Assembly (NCBI GenBank): GCA_006384855.1 | Contig: VCJN01001527.1 | Span: 124,001-188,000 of the forward strand | Direction of reading: 5' to 3' | Source of the DNA: Tetraselmis striata | Taxonomy: Eukaryota > Chlorophyta > Chlorodendrophyceae > Chlorodendrales > Chlorodendraceae | Length of the DNA: 64,000 nucleotides | Part shown: one piece after another, positions 33,772 to 45,300 of the stretch | Numbering within the stretch: position 1 is the first letter of the stretch | How the letters are laid out: every line of letters begins with the position of its first letter | Notes under the pieces: generated by a model | What the model was told of the DNA's origin: nothing | Database searches by the model: none | What the model saw: the letters and a program-made list of their open reading frames with translations, nothing else | Position numbers and translations under genes: made by a program

Positions 33772-34065
33772 TCACGCAACGGCGGCATCGTCGAAGCTCA
33801 GCAACCCACCATGTGAGCGCTCACGAAGGGGTTGCTGAGCCTCCAACCGCATCTCACAGGTACTGAGCAGGCCGGCCAATTCCGCGAGCTTGTGCTCCTC
33901 CAGCACCTCCTTCAGTAAGGGAGCGCTGTCGTTGTCATGCAGCCACGCCGAGATGCAGATGGTCCACTTGGTGTTCACCCCATTCTCGCCTCGCCGTAAA
34001 GCAGCTGAGATCTTGCGAACGCTTACCATTAAGGCCGCAATCTCGGGCCGTATGACGGCCGCCAT
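33772..34065 (-). CDS. Hypothetical protein, 97 aa
   Basis: ATG at 34065, stop at 33772. Composition is ordinary, with amphipathic helices around PLLKEVLEEHKLAELAGLL and a tryptophan-rich centre (KWTICISAWLHD). No domain is recognised. It may be the first exon of a gene continuing into the minus-strand frames at 33650-33170, but no splice pair was proved. Confidence 0.3.
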   Translation of the reverse strand: MAAVIRPEIAALMVSVRKISAALRRGENGVNTKWTICISAWLHDNDSAPLLKEVLEEHKLAELAGLLSTCEMRLEAQQPLRERSHGGLLSFDDAAVA

Positions 34066-34350
34066 GGTTGCCTGGTGGTGGTGACACGTCTGGAGGTTAC
34101 ATGCTGGTTGTGGCTCCCGGGATGCTCTACCGGGAGAGTAGACCTGCGCCGTTTGCCGCGCCGCCCTAGGTTCGGGCGCGGCGCGGCGTCAGCTTGAGTG
34201 CTCGGCTGGGTTGAGATCAGTACATTACACATTCCTCTGGGTGATAAACTAAATATACAGGGGTGGATTGAACGGTGCCCGCCCACCCACCGATTTCCCG
34301 GAGATCCTGGTCCCCAAAACACACTTCATAACGCCTGACAGAGCGTCGCC

Positions 34351-34440
34351 TTTTTTTTCCCGCCCCCGAGACAGGACTGGGAGCGTCGCCTCCCGGGCTT
34401 TCCGTAACTGGATCGCTGTCTACACGGCCGCCGTCGTAGA
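34351..34440 (-). repeat. Dispersed short motif with rearranged neighbour segment
   Basis: Minus-strand copy of the A-run motif (here T8, CCCGCCCCCGAGACAGGACTGG), followed by about 60 bp (GCTTTCCGTAACTGGAT...) that occurs at 51086-51148 in the opposite orientation relative to the motif. A run of 20 G follows at 34460-34479. Confidence 0.6.
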
Positions 34441-34650
34441 GAGGCTGTAAAGGGTTTCAGGGGGGGGGGGGGGGGGGGGCGCGCCACTCCACCGTCCTGT
34501 GCGCGCCACTATCTTTGACGGCCTTTCAAGGTCCGCTCCGCCATATGCGCTGGAGACTGCTGCTGATTGCCTACATGCCGCCCCACGAGGCTGAAGTCCT
34601 ACTCAATACCGCCGCAGTGAAAGTACCACGTCCCCTGTTTGCACGCCCAG

Positions 34651-34778
34651 ATGACTCGGCGGGCCCAGCACAGCCGCCTTGCGCTGTTTCCAAGGGGGCG
34701 CCGCTGCCTGACCGCGCTCCTGCTGGCTGCTCTGGCGGTGCGCTCCCGCCGGTGCTTTGCGACCGCAGTTGCGCGCGA
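34651..34778 (+). CDS. Candidate first exon of the fucosyltransferase gene (signal anchor)
   Basis: ATG 34651 encodes a short basic N-terminus, then CLTALLLAALAV, a single hydrophobic segment of the kind used as a type II signal anchor by Golgi glycosyltransferases. It ends at GA|GTGAGG (phase 2). The next well-supported exon (35129) needs phase 0, so at least one small exon between them is unresolved. An upstream ATG at 34549 in another frame is an alternative. Confidence 0.35.
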
Positions 34779-35128
34779 GTGAGGAATTTCTGAATAGTGT
34801 ATTGTTGGCCTTGCATGATGGCACATTCCAAACGGACCTGTTGGCATTCGGCCGCAGGTGTCAGGCCCATCCAGCGTGGTTCCCCGCGCTCACAGGTCGA
34901 GAGCCCCCTCCACGAATCAGGGGAGGTTAGTACTGGGCAGTGCTGAGGTGCGATTACACTTCTGCCCGCCTCCCGAGCTTTCTTGATTGCGTTTCGCCTC
35001 CGAGCGTCGCGCCTCAGGGCGGGGATCTTCGTGCAACACATCCTCAACCGCCAGGTCATATGGCTTGGTAGGATGGTCGCTTTGTCAACGATGCCGCCTC
35101 TCACACGACATGACCGCGGCCTCTCCAG

Positions 35129-37285
35129 GTGGAGGAGCTCGTCAGCGGCGCCCGCGGCCGATACGCCTCTCGACCAACAGTCACCCCCGACCTGCTAACT
35201 CCGCTCAGCCCGTTCCCGTCGGGGCGGGAGGACGCGGCATGCGCAGCGGGAAGCACGCCGTGTGGTCTGTGGCTGGAGTCGCTGGGGAGCGCAAGTGGCG
35301 CTGTGTGCAAGTGCGACGCACCCATTCACGACCGCCCCATGTTGGTGTGGACAGCAGGGAAGCGTACTGTCACCATCAGCCACATAAACGCCCAGGGTTA
35401 TCGAGCTTATAACGTGCACCACTGTGGCCGCGTTCAGGGACATCTGTCTTGACATTGAGTACCTGCCGGACCAGCTGCCAGGAGAGCCTCCGCACCGCAC
35501 CGCCGCGGACGCCGCTCGGTTGCAGCGCATGTTGAAGGCGTCGCAGTTTCCGCGGCAGTGTGCGCCTGCGCGGTTACACCCCCTGACCGGCCCCAAGGCA
35601 GGCCTGGGGATCACGCTGCACTACGCTGCGCACAGTCTGCTGGTGGCGCTGGCGACAGGTACGCCTTCCTCCAGGCCGGGGCATGGCGGCGGGGTAGGCG
35701 GCCAAGGGAGAGGGTTGGGTTAGATGTGGAACTGTGGACTTCAACCCATGACGGCCTGCAGGTGCCACCTACATTCCGCATCGGCAATCGCTGGAATTAT
35801 GGACCACCAAGCGGCTGTGCGGCGGGCAGCGCTCGCTGCATTGCTTTTTCCAGCCACTGAGCCACTGCCATATCCCCGGTGAGAATCGCTGCGAGCTTCA
35901 TCCTGCCCGCATTGACCCAGTTGTCATGATTTGGGTCGCTGAACTCATTGCTGCCTCCCATTGCGTCCGAGCTCAGAGGTCGGAATTGGGAAGGGCGCGA
36001 GCGAGTGGCAACTGGATGCAGAGATAGAGGCGCAGGTGGGCAACCGTGCCACGCCGTGGCCGGCCATGCTCCGCCCATTCCATGCTCCTCAACAGGCGGG
36101 AATCACATGGGTATGCTCGGATGTAAAAAATGAGACGTGCTGCGGATTGTGGACACTGCCGACCGCAGGCGCTTGGGCTGGGGAAGAGCGGCATCCGGGA
36201 TGACGTGCAGATAGAGCCGTTTGCGCCGCGGGGGTCAGTCTGGGCGCTCTCCCAGGCGCTGCGCTTCCTGTGGCAGCCGCAGCCGTGGCTCCAGCGCGCA
36301 GTGGAGCGAGCTCGGGCTTCGATGCCGCCAAGCACGGGGCCGATTATGGGCGTGCATGTTCGGCATGGCGACGCGTGCGCTGCTGGGCGGGAGTGCTACA
36401 CGTGGGGCCAGTACCGGCAGGCGGCACTGCGGATGAAGGCCAAGTATGGCGTGGCGCGTATCATGCTGGCGACGGATAGCCAAGAGGCAAGTCTCTGGAT
36501 GCCTTTGCATGCCATCGCGTCTTTACGTGGCTATAGTGCCTACGCTGTGCTCGCCTGACTCCCAACTGCCTTCTCCTCTACAGATTGTGCAGCAATGCCA
36601 GGAGGACCCGGAGTTCAAGTGTCATGCAGTCACGCACAACAGGTCCGCTCCCCGCCATCTGCACCCAGGCAAGGTTGCATTGTAGTTCACCCGGATACCA
36701 GGCCAGACATGACGTTCATCCTGACGCATGAGCATGACACCCTGCAGGTCGTCCCTCGCTCCCAGAGTAGGCGCACATGCTGCAGGCAGCTTTGGAATGT
36801 CGGAAGGGGCCGGTAAGAAGCAGCCGAAGTCGCGTCACTACATAGAAAACAGAATACGGTGAGTCGCTAGGAAGGGCGGGGGGACCAACATGGGGAGTGG
36901 CAACGGGGGGGAGTATCAGCACGAGACACGGCCACTGGTGATCTGTCTAACTTGATCATGGATTCAGGAAAGGGGAGCTAGATGGCGGACAGCTGGCAGT
37001 TGCAGCGCTTGTAGATCTAGCACTTTTAGGTGAGCACCCTGCTTCCACTCTGTCTACGCCCTCTGCGTGGCCTGCCCAAGCACACTCACGTGGCGTCAGC
37101 TGTGTGCAGCTGCGTTGTCAACATGCCCGTCCACTCGTGCAGGTGAATGCATGATGTTTGTGGGGACCTTCTCCTCGTCCTTTTCGCGGATGGCGCTTTT
37201 ATTGATGCACGGACGGACCGGCAGCCCTGTCCCGTTCATCTCGCTGGACTCTGCATGGGGCCGCAGAGATGGCGGAATAATATGA
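35129..37285 (+). CDS. Fucosyltransferase-like protein (GT23/FUT8 type), nine exons recovered
   Basis: Exons 35129-35310, 35438-35658, 35762-35878, 35977-36035, 36169-36486, 36584-36642, 36748-36858, 36968-37029 and 37143-37285 all join in frame (423 aa plus stop). Motifs: LGITLHYAAHSLLVALATG (nucleotide-sugar side of the fold), CFFQPLSHC, GVHVRHGDAC (about 254-263 of the recovered part), YGVARIMLATDS, YIENRIR, DGGQLAVAALVDLALL and FVGTFSSSFSRMA near the C-terminus, then SLDSAW. The H-x-R and VGTFSS-FSR motifs belong to GDP-fucose-dependent fucosyltransferases of the alpha-1,6/O-FucT fold, which act in the Golgi or ER lumen. The intron after exon 5 (36487-36583) uses a GC donor (GAG|GCAAGT). 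The N-terminus is incomplete; a signal-anchor exon may lie at 34651. Acceptor sugar is not predictable. Confidence 0.85.
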
Positions 37286-38539
37286 CCGATTATTTAAACC
37301 GCCCCGCACGAGCCGTGGCGCTCACATCAGGAGCATTTTATTTAGCATTACCCCCAAGAATATCTTTTCTGCCATTTTCCCTCAAGCTCCTTTTGATTCA
37401 TGAGGCGGGAAACCCCAGTCGATGCTCCGGAAAATAACTCAGCTACGGATCACATGATAGAGGGAATCGGGGCTTGGGAACGAAAGAGGCCGGCCGGAAG
37501 CTTGAGCTGCAATTACACTATATGGGTTCCCTACTATGGTTAAAGAAGGCAGGACCTACAAAAAACTCAGTCTGAGCGGTGGAGAGCAACATGCTAGCAC
37601 GTTGCAGCCAATTTCAATTTCAATTCCGGGATATCAAAGGGCAATCACACCAGGCGCACCTGGCCTTATACCATGACATATTCCTGATTGTGACACCCTC
37701 ATGTGCGCACAATATAAAAAGCTGGCATGCACAGTGTTTGTATGGAGCTTGTGCTTTGTATCCAATCGGAATGGCGTTGATTCCACTTGCCTGAAGGGTT
37801 GCAAGGGATTCCCCAAGAGATTGCGGGACGGGACTGATGATGGTCACGAGAAAAAAAGACCCAACAGGGCTCATTTCATCACATGTTTCGTTCGCATAGC
37901 CAGGCTTTGTTTCCGATTTTCCCTGCCTGGTAGACAGTAATTTTCAGGATGGCTACCGCACCATGGAACTGCGTTTACACCTAAGGATTACAGCCAAAGC
38001 TACACGTGAAGGCAATGCCGTTCACACCGTCGTTTGGCTCAAGCAGGGCGCTAGCTAGGTACGTTGACTCCCACAGGCACTGGAGCGGCAAAAAATGCGT
38101 CCCTAGCTACAGACTCCCAACAAATTGATAATTACAAGTGCTAGAACATAACCGATACTATACATCAGTAGTATGAATCGTCGTCCCAATAATACTGATT
38201 TAGGGTGTGAGGGTTTTAGGGTGACCTGCATATTCGATAGTCCACAACGGAACCAAGCATCAAAATGAAATAAGCATGGACAATGAATAGGAATCCGCGA
38301 TAGAACCCGGCGACCAGTCAATCGAGCTCATCCAGCCACGAGACAGTGCCCCCCACTCAGAGTACATGGAGACCAAAAACGCTTGGATCCCATCTGCCAG
38401 AAGCTTGGTTCCCACCTTAATAGTAGCCACAATCCGTTAACCCCTGGAAAGAAAAAGCACGAGTAATTCCTGAAAATTTTAGTCAACCCCGTGAAATAAG
38501 CCTCCCAGTGCTTGTGGAAAAAAATGAGAAAGTAAGCAT
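37286..38539. other. Gene-free stretch
   Basis: No gene supported. The segment near 37575-37625 (GAGAGCAACATGCTAGCACG then CAATTTCAATTTCAATT) is repeated imperfectly near 39275-39325, so the pair brackets the LINE fragment as direct repeats. Confidence 0.5.
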
Positions 38540-39060
38540 ATGCTCACACAAAGTAAAGTTCGCCCCGTGTCATCGGCGGAAGCCCTCCCAACAAGCATCT
38601 GTCCTCTTGCGCCAACTGCAGCCAACTGTCTGGCCATTACAACCATTATTGGTCATAGTTATGGTCTAAACCTGATCACCCCCTCGGACATCACCACCTC
38701 GGACAGAATCCACGGGTTGGAATTCATGTGGGGAACACACTCAAGCCAAATGAGACGCAAAAGCCAGCCATCCTTCACATGCGGGAAATGCGGGCAGCAC
38801 CTCAGCAACGGCCACATGGCAGGCAACTGCCCCTCCATGGCCGCCCTTAAGACAGACCGACACAGCAGCACGCTCAAACTTCTCCTCAACAAGCTGGAAG
38901 TCCTGAATGGTTGTCGCTGGCACGTACTATCCACGGACGCGGGCAGCAAAAATGAACAAACCTGTGGCTGACTTGCTGTCCTCCCCTAACTGAGACACCA
39001 TGATCTCCGACCTAACTGACAGAATCTCTCACACACACACACACACGCACACACACGCAC

Positions 39061-39119
<59 letters not shown>

Positions 39120-39240
39120 CCCGCGCATCAGCGTCCCCGATCGCCTAGCGGAAACCCAAGAAGGGGCAACCGACGGTCCCAGCGCCGCCCAAGGCCGGAA
39201 GCTGCATCCGGAATCCCTACAGTTTCCACAGCGGTTGGAT
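38540..39240 (+). pseudogene. LINE-type reverse transcriptase fragment, zinc-knuckle part
   Basis: ATG 38540 opens a 143-aa frame with CGKCG (C-x2-C), then H-x4-C and TDRHSSTLKLL. Non-LTR reverse transcriptases of algae and plants carry after the polymerase a 'C-x2-C ... H-x4-C ... RHN--L--L' segment of this form. After a stop and an (AC)n expansion, 39120-39240 continues with PRISVPDRLAE and RKLHPESLQF in the same direction. No polymerase motif is present upstream, so this is a 5'-truncated fragment. Confidence 0.45.
39029..39117. repeat. (AC)n microsatellite, about 44 units
   Basis: Dinucleotide array with three AC-to-GC interruptions near its left end, inside the LINE fragment. Confidence 0.95.
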
Positions 39241-39609
39241 AAAGCATGTCCTAAAAGCAACTCGGCTTGGGCAGCGGAGAGCAGCAAGTCAGCATGTTGT
39301 AAAATCAATTTCAATTTCATTTTTTAGCAAAGGAAATGCGGTTTGTGAAATCGACGGACAAGAGTCGATTCCACTCTTATTTGGTCGAAAATGATTTATT
39401 ATGATTGTTGATTATGATTAATGAGGTTGTTGCACTCCTCCACAGGTACAACCTATATCATCACCAGTGCAAGATAGGGCGGGAGGGGACATCATTCCTG
39501 GCTACCACTGCATCGTACACCAGGACACAAGGACGGAAGCGCAACTTCTGGATAAAGGCACCCCCCCCCCCCCCCCCCCCCCGCCTGACTCCAAGCTGCC
39601 TAGTACATA

Positions 39610-40145
39610 GTGTTGCCTTACTTGTTGCTGAGTTCTGGTATACACACACACATGCATGTTGTGCATGAAAAGCCCGAGACAAGGGGACATGTGGTGTTCA
39701 AGCACAAGACATGGGACGAGCAGTGGGTGCCCACTGATGAGTACGGCAAGCATGCAATACTGCCAGAAACGCGTGCCGAAGTGGAGCAACATGACAACCA
39801 CATGTATGTTGGGGAAGTACAGTATTTCATGGAGGTGACCCACACCAGCCCTTTGGTGCCGGGCCTCACCCTCGCTGTGTGCCGACGGCACGCAGCTCAG
39901 CGCACGGTGATAGGGTCCCCCCTCGGCACTGATGAGCGGCAAAGCAAGGCGCCCCTTCGGCCAAACATTCGCAGAGGCATCACTCCTTCCATGTCGCACT
40001 GAAGCACGTCGAGGAGAAACTGTAGTGTTGCTTCTATGCTGATCCGGACATAGTGACACATGCACTTCTCCCCGGTTCGGCATGTCCTCACGGGGTGTGG
40101 GGCGGTATGTGTGGGGCACATATAACACAATGACCGTGCACTACT
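39610..40145 (+). pseudogene. CACTA transposase C-terminal part, copy 2
   Basis: Homologous to 21099-21635. Reads WDEQWVPTDEYGKHAILPE, then AEVEQHDNHMYVGEVQYF and LVPGLTLAVCRR in one frame, where copy 1 has a frame change. Stops appear near 40002 and afterwards. The similarity continues to about 40497 in the 3' flank. Confidence 0.55.
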
Positions 40146-40652
40146 AGCTGAATTTCTGTATAGCTGGTAAATATAATTGATCAAAGTTATGCTACCCAGC
40201 AATTCCGGCGCAGCGCCCCGGTGCCGCTGCCATGCGCACCCAGCGCCCACCGCCCAAAACCCATCCCCTAGCGGTTTTGATCAGCGGCGGTTGCTTTTGA
40301 GGTCTCCATCATCAGAATCGAATGCGGTGTAAAACCGCCCCTCCTAGCAGTCTGCTGGGTACGTGGGACTTCCAAGGGAGGTGACACAATTGGGACATTC
40401 TTAGGGGCAAGGCTTGTCATATTGTTATACAATGCTAAAGCTACAATACTTATGTGTGCTGCTAATCGCTACTTTACTGGCTATATATGGACAACTATGC
40501 CTTTTATGTATTTTTCAGCGCTTTGGCTTGTGCCCCAACTATGCCTCATCTGTCCGCAGTCTACTCTCCCAAGGGGGGGGGGGGGGGGGGTGGAGCATCT
40601 CATGAGCTGGTCTCAATGCAAAACCTCGTGAGTCGACCAATATAATACGAAG

Positions 40653-41360
40653 TCATGGCCGCCAGTATCTATTTGCCCATCGCATGATGGGAGTCATTAC
40701 GGAAGCCGCTAGCCCGATGGCATGGTCCACGCCCCACGGAATGTTGGGGTACGGCAGGAAGGCTGTCCTGAGTGATCTAGCTGCACTTGCTGGGTGCGGG
40801 TAATCGAGGACGATGCCACCCGCCATGTCGGCTTCCCAATCCTTGGCAGCCTCCAGCATCAGTCTGCGCACATTGGTCGGCGTGTCACGGGGATGAATCA
40901 AGTGAATGTAGCGGGACAGCAAGGCCGTAGCCGCGAGCACCATTGCCGGGTGTACAGTCAGCTTGAACTGATCGACGAAGACTTTTCGCAGCTTTGGGTT
41001 GCCTAGTGGGTCCTTCTCGATGCACACCTTTAGGGCGCGGTACAGCTGAGCCCGCGCCGCAGCGAGCCATATCCCGCCGACTCCCCTAAACATGTCTCTA
41101 TCAGAAACCCGGGTATCCTCCGGCGCGTCTATGAGGAAAAACTTCCAGACCCGGAGACCCTCTGCCCGAACGGTGAGGATGCCCGGCCATGTCTGTTCCT
41201 TGTCGAGAGAGGCATACATGTTGGTGTCGGTCATGCGGGTTGGAACCCACCCCGGCTCGAGATGGATGCACCCCCTCACGATCAAATGCCGGGTGAGGTA
41301 ACTGCTCAACTCTGTAGGGACGCAGTAGTACGCTGCGTGCGGCGGGTAGCGGTTGGCCAT
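40653..41360 (-). CDS. Unassigned protein, 235 aa, in the CACTA spacer
   Basis: ATG at 41360; the frame is open from 41474. Composition is protein-like with hydrophobic helices (AMVLAATALLSRYIHLIH), Trp-containing segments (EGLRVWKFFLIDAPED, MFRGVGGIWLAAARAQLY) and conserved-looking turns. No domain is recognised. It lies on the opposite strand to the transposase and the second gene. The gypsy LTR lies 50 bp beyond the open frame, so the 5' end of a longer gene could have been separated by that insertion. Nothing similar is seen in the spacer of copy 1. Confidence 0.4.
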   Translation of the reverse strand: MANRYPPHAAYYCVPTELSSYLTRHLIVRGCIHLEPGWVPTRMTDTNMYASLDKEQTWPGILTVRAEGLRVWKFFLIDAPEDTRVSDRDMFRGVGGIWLAAARAQLYRALKVCIEKDPLGNPKLRKVFVDQFKLTVHPAMVLAATALLSRYIHLIHPRDTPTNVRRLMLEAAKDWEADMAGGIVLDYPHPASAARSLRTAFLPYPNIPWGVDHAIGLAASVMTPIMRWANRYWRP

Positions 41361-41524
41361 TGTTGGCGAGGCGAGGAACCGTAGATATGGTGGGTAACGC
41401 TGGGTGCCGGCGGCGGGTGGGTGTTGGTTGTGTGCTGCCAGGGTTTGGGATCGGTAGCTGGGAGAAGCCGACAACTTTGCTGCACCGTGTCCCTTGCGGC
41501 ACTACAAGCCGTGGGCAGCGCTGA

Positions 41525-41902
41525 TGTAAGCTTTAAGCAAGAGGCTTTAGCGGAGACAAGGGAAAAGGTTTGCAACAAAGGTAATTGTTACATTGTACCG
41601 GGGCGTGCACGGCTTTATACAACTATTGGCATGGCAGCCGGTTGCAAGCAGGTGCTAGGCTTGGAGATGCGATCTAGTCTTGAAGTCATCGGGGATTGCT
41701 GCAGGCAGCCTCGAGCATTGGTAGAAGCATGCGAGCGTAATGTGGCCGTACGTCGGTAAGACGTGTAATGGTAATGGTTGCGTGCGGGCAATGAGCATAT
41801 GAGTAGTACATGTATGAGTATATGTAGATATATGAGCATGCATGTGTTTACGAGTGTGATGGGTATGAGTATGCAGGTAGGGTTATAGTGGTAACCCTAA
41901 CA
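41525..41902 (-). repeat. 3' LTR of the gypsy element
   Basis: 378-bp LTR, 3' by coding orientation. The purine-rich tract lies immediately upstream of it on the minus strand (plus 41903-41920). Confidence 0.88.
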
Positions 41903-42309
41903 TTCCATCCCGGCCCCAAAAAGTATAGTTACCTGATACGCAAAGAAAAACGGGCGGGGTATTTTGCGGACATGGCACGATAATGGGTTGCAGTAAACAT
42001 TTGTCGAAGGGGAGCGGTTTACAGACATAATCGTGCAGCATATCAACAAGTATTTTAGTATATGGCTTGAATTTACGTTTCGTAGAATTTGGGATGGGAG
42101 GCCATAGCAGGTGGTAGGCGGAGTTTGGCATGCATGAATGGAGTATGGGCGATGGGGTATGGGCTGATGTAACGAAATTATCGAACCGGCTGATTTCGTA
42201 GCAATATGTATTCCGAAACAAAAAGCGTGGGCATCTGTATTTCTGTGCGATATCAATAATGCGATCCGCGGGGTCGACAGGTTGGCATAACAAGCTAGCT
42301 GACGTGAGC

Positions 42310-45300
42310 ATGTTCGTTCTTCATGCCGCCGGAGCGGCGGGCATCAAATGGAGTGCATTTAATGGCGGAATGGTTGGCATTGTTATATGTTAAATCGGCG
42401 AGGGATAAGCGGGGCCATTTGTCATTACATAACGAGCATTACGAGCGAAACATACTTTTTGCCAAAACCGAGGTGAAGCGGGGACCGCGATCTTCTACCT
42501 TTATGCCACAAACAGGGCGTGGCGGCGGAAAAAGATTGTCAATGAATAAGCGGGCAAGCTGAGGAGCGTCTACGTGGATACTTCACGGGATGAAGCGGGC
42601 TTGTTTCGTGAATGTGCGTACAAGTGTGGCTATAGTGGCAGTCACTTACGCAGAGGGCGGCATGCTAGTGATACACAAAGTTTATGGGAATAATTGCCTA
42701 GGAGCGGGTGCTTGTATGGACGGGAGACACGGAGCCTATGTGCTGCTGTGTGGAATTATATGTGTAGGTGGTCAAGGTGGGCAAGTATATTGCGAATAAT
42801 GGGTCACCATAAGTTTTCCGAATGGTGGCGAGAGTGCGTGCGCCATCAAGATGGCCGGCAGAGTGCGTCGAGTAATTCCGGAATGATCAGTTTAAGACGG
42901 GCTTTTATTTTAGGTGGGCAGGCATACGTTATTAGACATCTAGCATAATGAACCGTCGTTGGAATTATTGTATAACGCAATTGGGGATACGGTTACCTTA
43001 GTAGTTTGCTTTGGTAGTATAGCTGTGGCGAATCCGAGCAATTAATTCTATATTCACTTGAAGATGGTGGTAATGCATGGTATGAGAGAATATGGCTGAG
43101 CGTCATGTTTTGTTCAGTCGTGGCGTGAATCCGGGCGACGAGAACGGGGCATAGCCCTCACTCTAAGAGCTTATATTGCGGTAACTATAATATGCCGAGC
43201 ACGTGCTTCCGGTGCGGGGTTGGTTTGCTAGGTATGGTAAAACAATACGGAGCCATAGTGAGTGACGGCGGCTTAACGTTATTGGTTGGACGGGCAGGTG
43301 GCGTAGAGTGGCATGGGCGTGATCTTAAAACTATTTGCTATATAGCATCATCAGTTGGTCACATCGTAACCACGAGGCAAAGTTCTTGGGCGTAGGTGGG
43401 GTATCTGGTATGTGTAGATTGTGAAGCGTTCGGTCTAATAAGCGCACCGTCGGAGGTGTCCTTTTGCATTTTGCTGAAGTATCACGGCGCCTAAGGCGTA
43501 GTCAGAGCATATAATTATGGTGTAACCGCGTAAAAGGCAACGTACACATATATGTTCGCGATGTCTCCTTTAAACTCTGTATAATGGGACAAAATATATT
43601 ATAAAAGGGGTGCGGTCATGCGAGAGTATTTATGAAAACATATATTTGAAAGATAAATTTCTGACTTTGAGGGGAATCGTTGTATCTGCTGTGCAAAATC
43701 ACGCGGGGCTCAATTCGCGAAGTGCAGCAATGTTTTTATCGGAATGACGCGTGCCGCGTTGGCTATCTAGTGGCCCAAATATTCGAGTTCGTTCTTGGCA
43801 TAGGAGATTACGCAGTCGCGACAGTATGTGGTGTTGGCGAGTAAAACAAGCGTGGTATACGTTGTATTATGTGTTCATCGAGGAAGATACTAGATACCAA
43901 AACGTCATCAAAGTACACAAGAATAGACATGTTTTATGCGACTGCAAAACGTTACTCATCCATTGTTGAAACGCCGACGGGGCATTGAACATAATGCCAA
44001 ATGGCATGACTAGGAATTCGTACTAACCGAACTGAGTTTTAAACACTGCTTTTTCCGGCGTCCGTATTTTGTTCCAAGGTGGTGTTAGATGAAAATTAGG
44101 TCGAGGGCGGAATACGCGGCAGCGCCGGCGAGCATATCTAAGAATATGGCGGCGCGTGGTATCGGGATCGAAACCTATTCGGCGGGTATATCTATGCAAG
44201 TGACGATAATCAATAATGCACATGCGCATGCCCGCCATATTGTCATGTTGGGCAAATATGACATGTGCAGCAAAAGGCGGAAATAATTACCCAATAAATC
44301 CTTGTCTGAAACGGTGGTTTGATGCTTTTGTAATCCTCTAATTCAGCAGGTGGGTTGGTGGAAGGCAAAATATTTTGCCGGGTGGTACATGGACATCTTA
44401 GAGTAGTGGTATTTCAAAGTGAACGCCGGGTTTTAGATGTGGAACGGAATTCAATAGTTGGCATATATATGTATGTTTAAGTAGAAGGGTTCGAAATTGT
44501 GAGGTAGGTTCAACACATTGGTCGGTAGTGAAAGCGGTAATATCAGTATCAATGGATTGGGCACAATAAGTATTTTCTGTTGCGTCGTATTCGTGGACTA
44601 CGGCGTACAAGAAAACGGTGTAGGGATCTTTTAAGTAGTTTTCGAGCCTAGTGCTAGCTTGAATGGCGTCGACATTACCGGAGCGGGGTTCGATAGGGCA
44701 TGTGACGGCTTGGCCGTCGGGGGACGCGATGGAGCCGGCGGTCGAATTTTATTAATATTCGGATTCTTATTATAGGAAAGGTAAGCCGAGAACGGCGTCG
44801 GAATTAGTTTGGAAGCTGGTTATGATAAATTCAACATTTCTCGTTTGATATTCATTTATAATTATCTAATTTTAACCGCGGGACTGCGACGCTAGTGGCA
44901 CGCGGCCGTCTGCCATGATTACTCATAAATCTTTTGAGCGGCGCGGTTTTAATGGTTTTAATTTTGCGCAGGCGGACGAAGGTGTCACTTATAAATACAG
45001 CAGCATTGCGCCGGAATATATATAGTACTCGTAGCATAGTGGGCGGGAGTAGTTTTTATAATCGGTCAATTTGGTTTTTTTACCGACAGTAAATTGTTAT
45101 CGGACATAGAGGTTACGAAAGCTTTTTCGGTTTTAAAGAGGGACTGGTGGGGTTTTAGCTGCCCTATTTCGCACACGGGTCTTACCTTTAGACTCAAGCA
45201 AGCTCAAGAGCGTTCACGTGCTTTGCGCGCGTACCCGTATTGTCGTTGTGTGTAGTGGCTGGCCGCCTGCTTGTCGACAGTATTGTCGGCGAGGTAAACA

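Noticed and set aside
39012-39320. Frames through the (AC)n tract
   Set aside because: Encode only alternating His/Thr or Val/Cys from the microsatellite.
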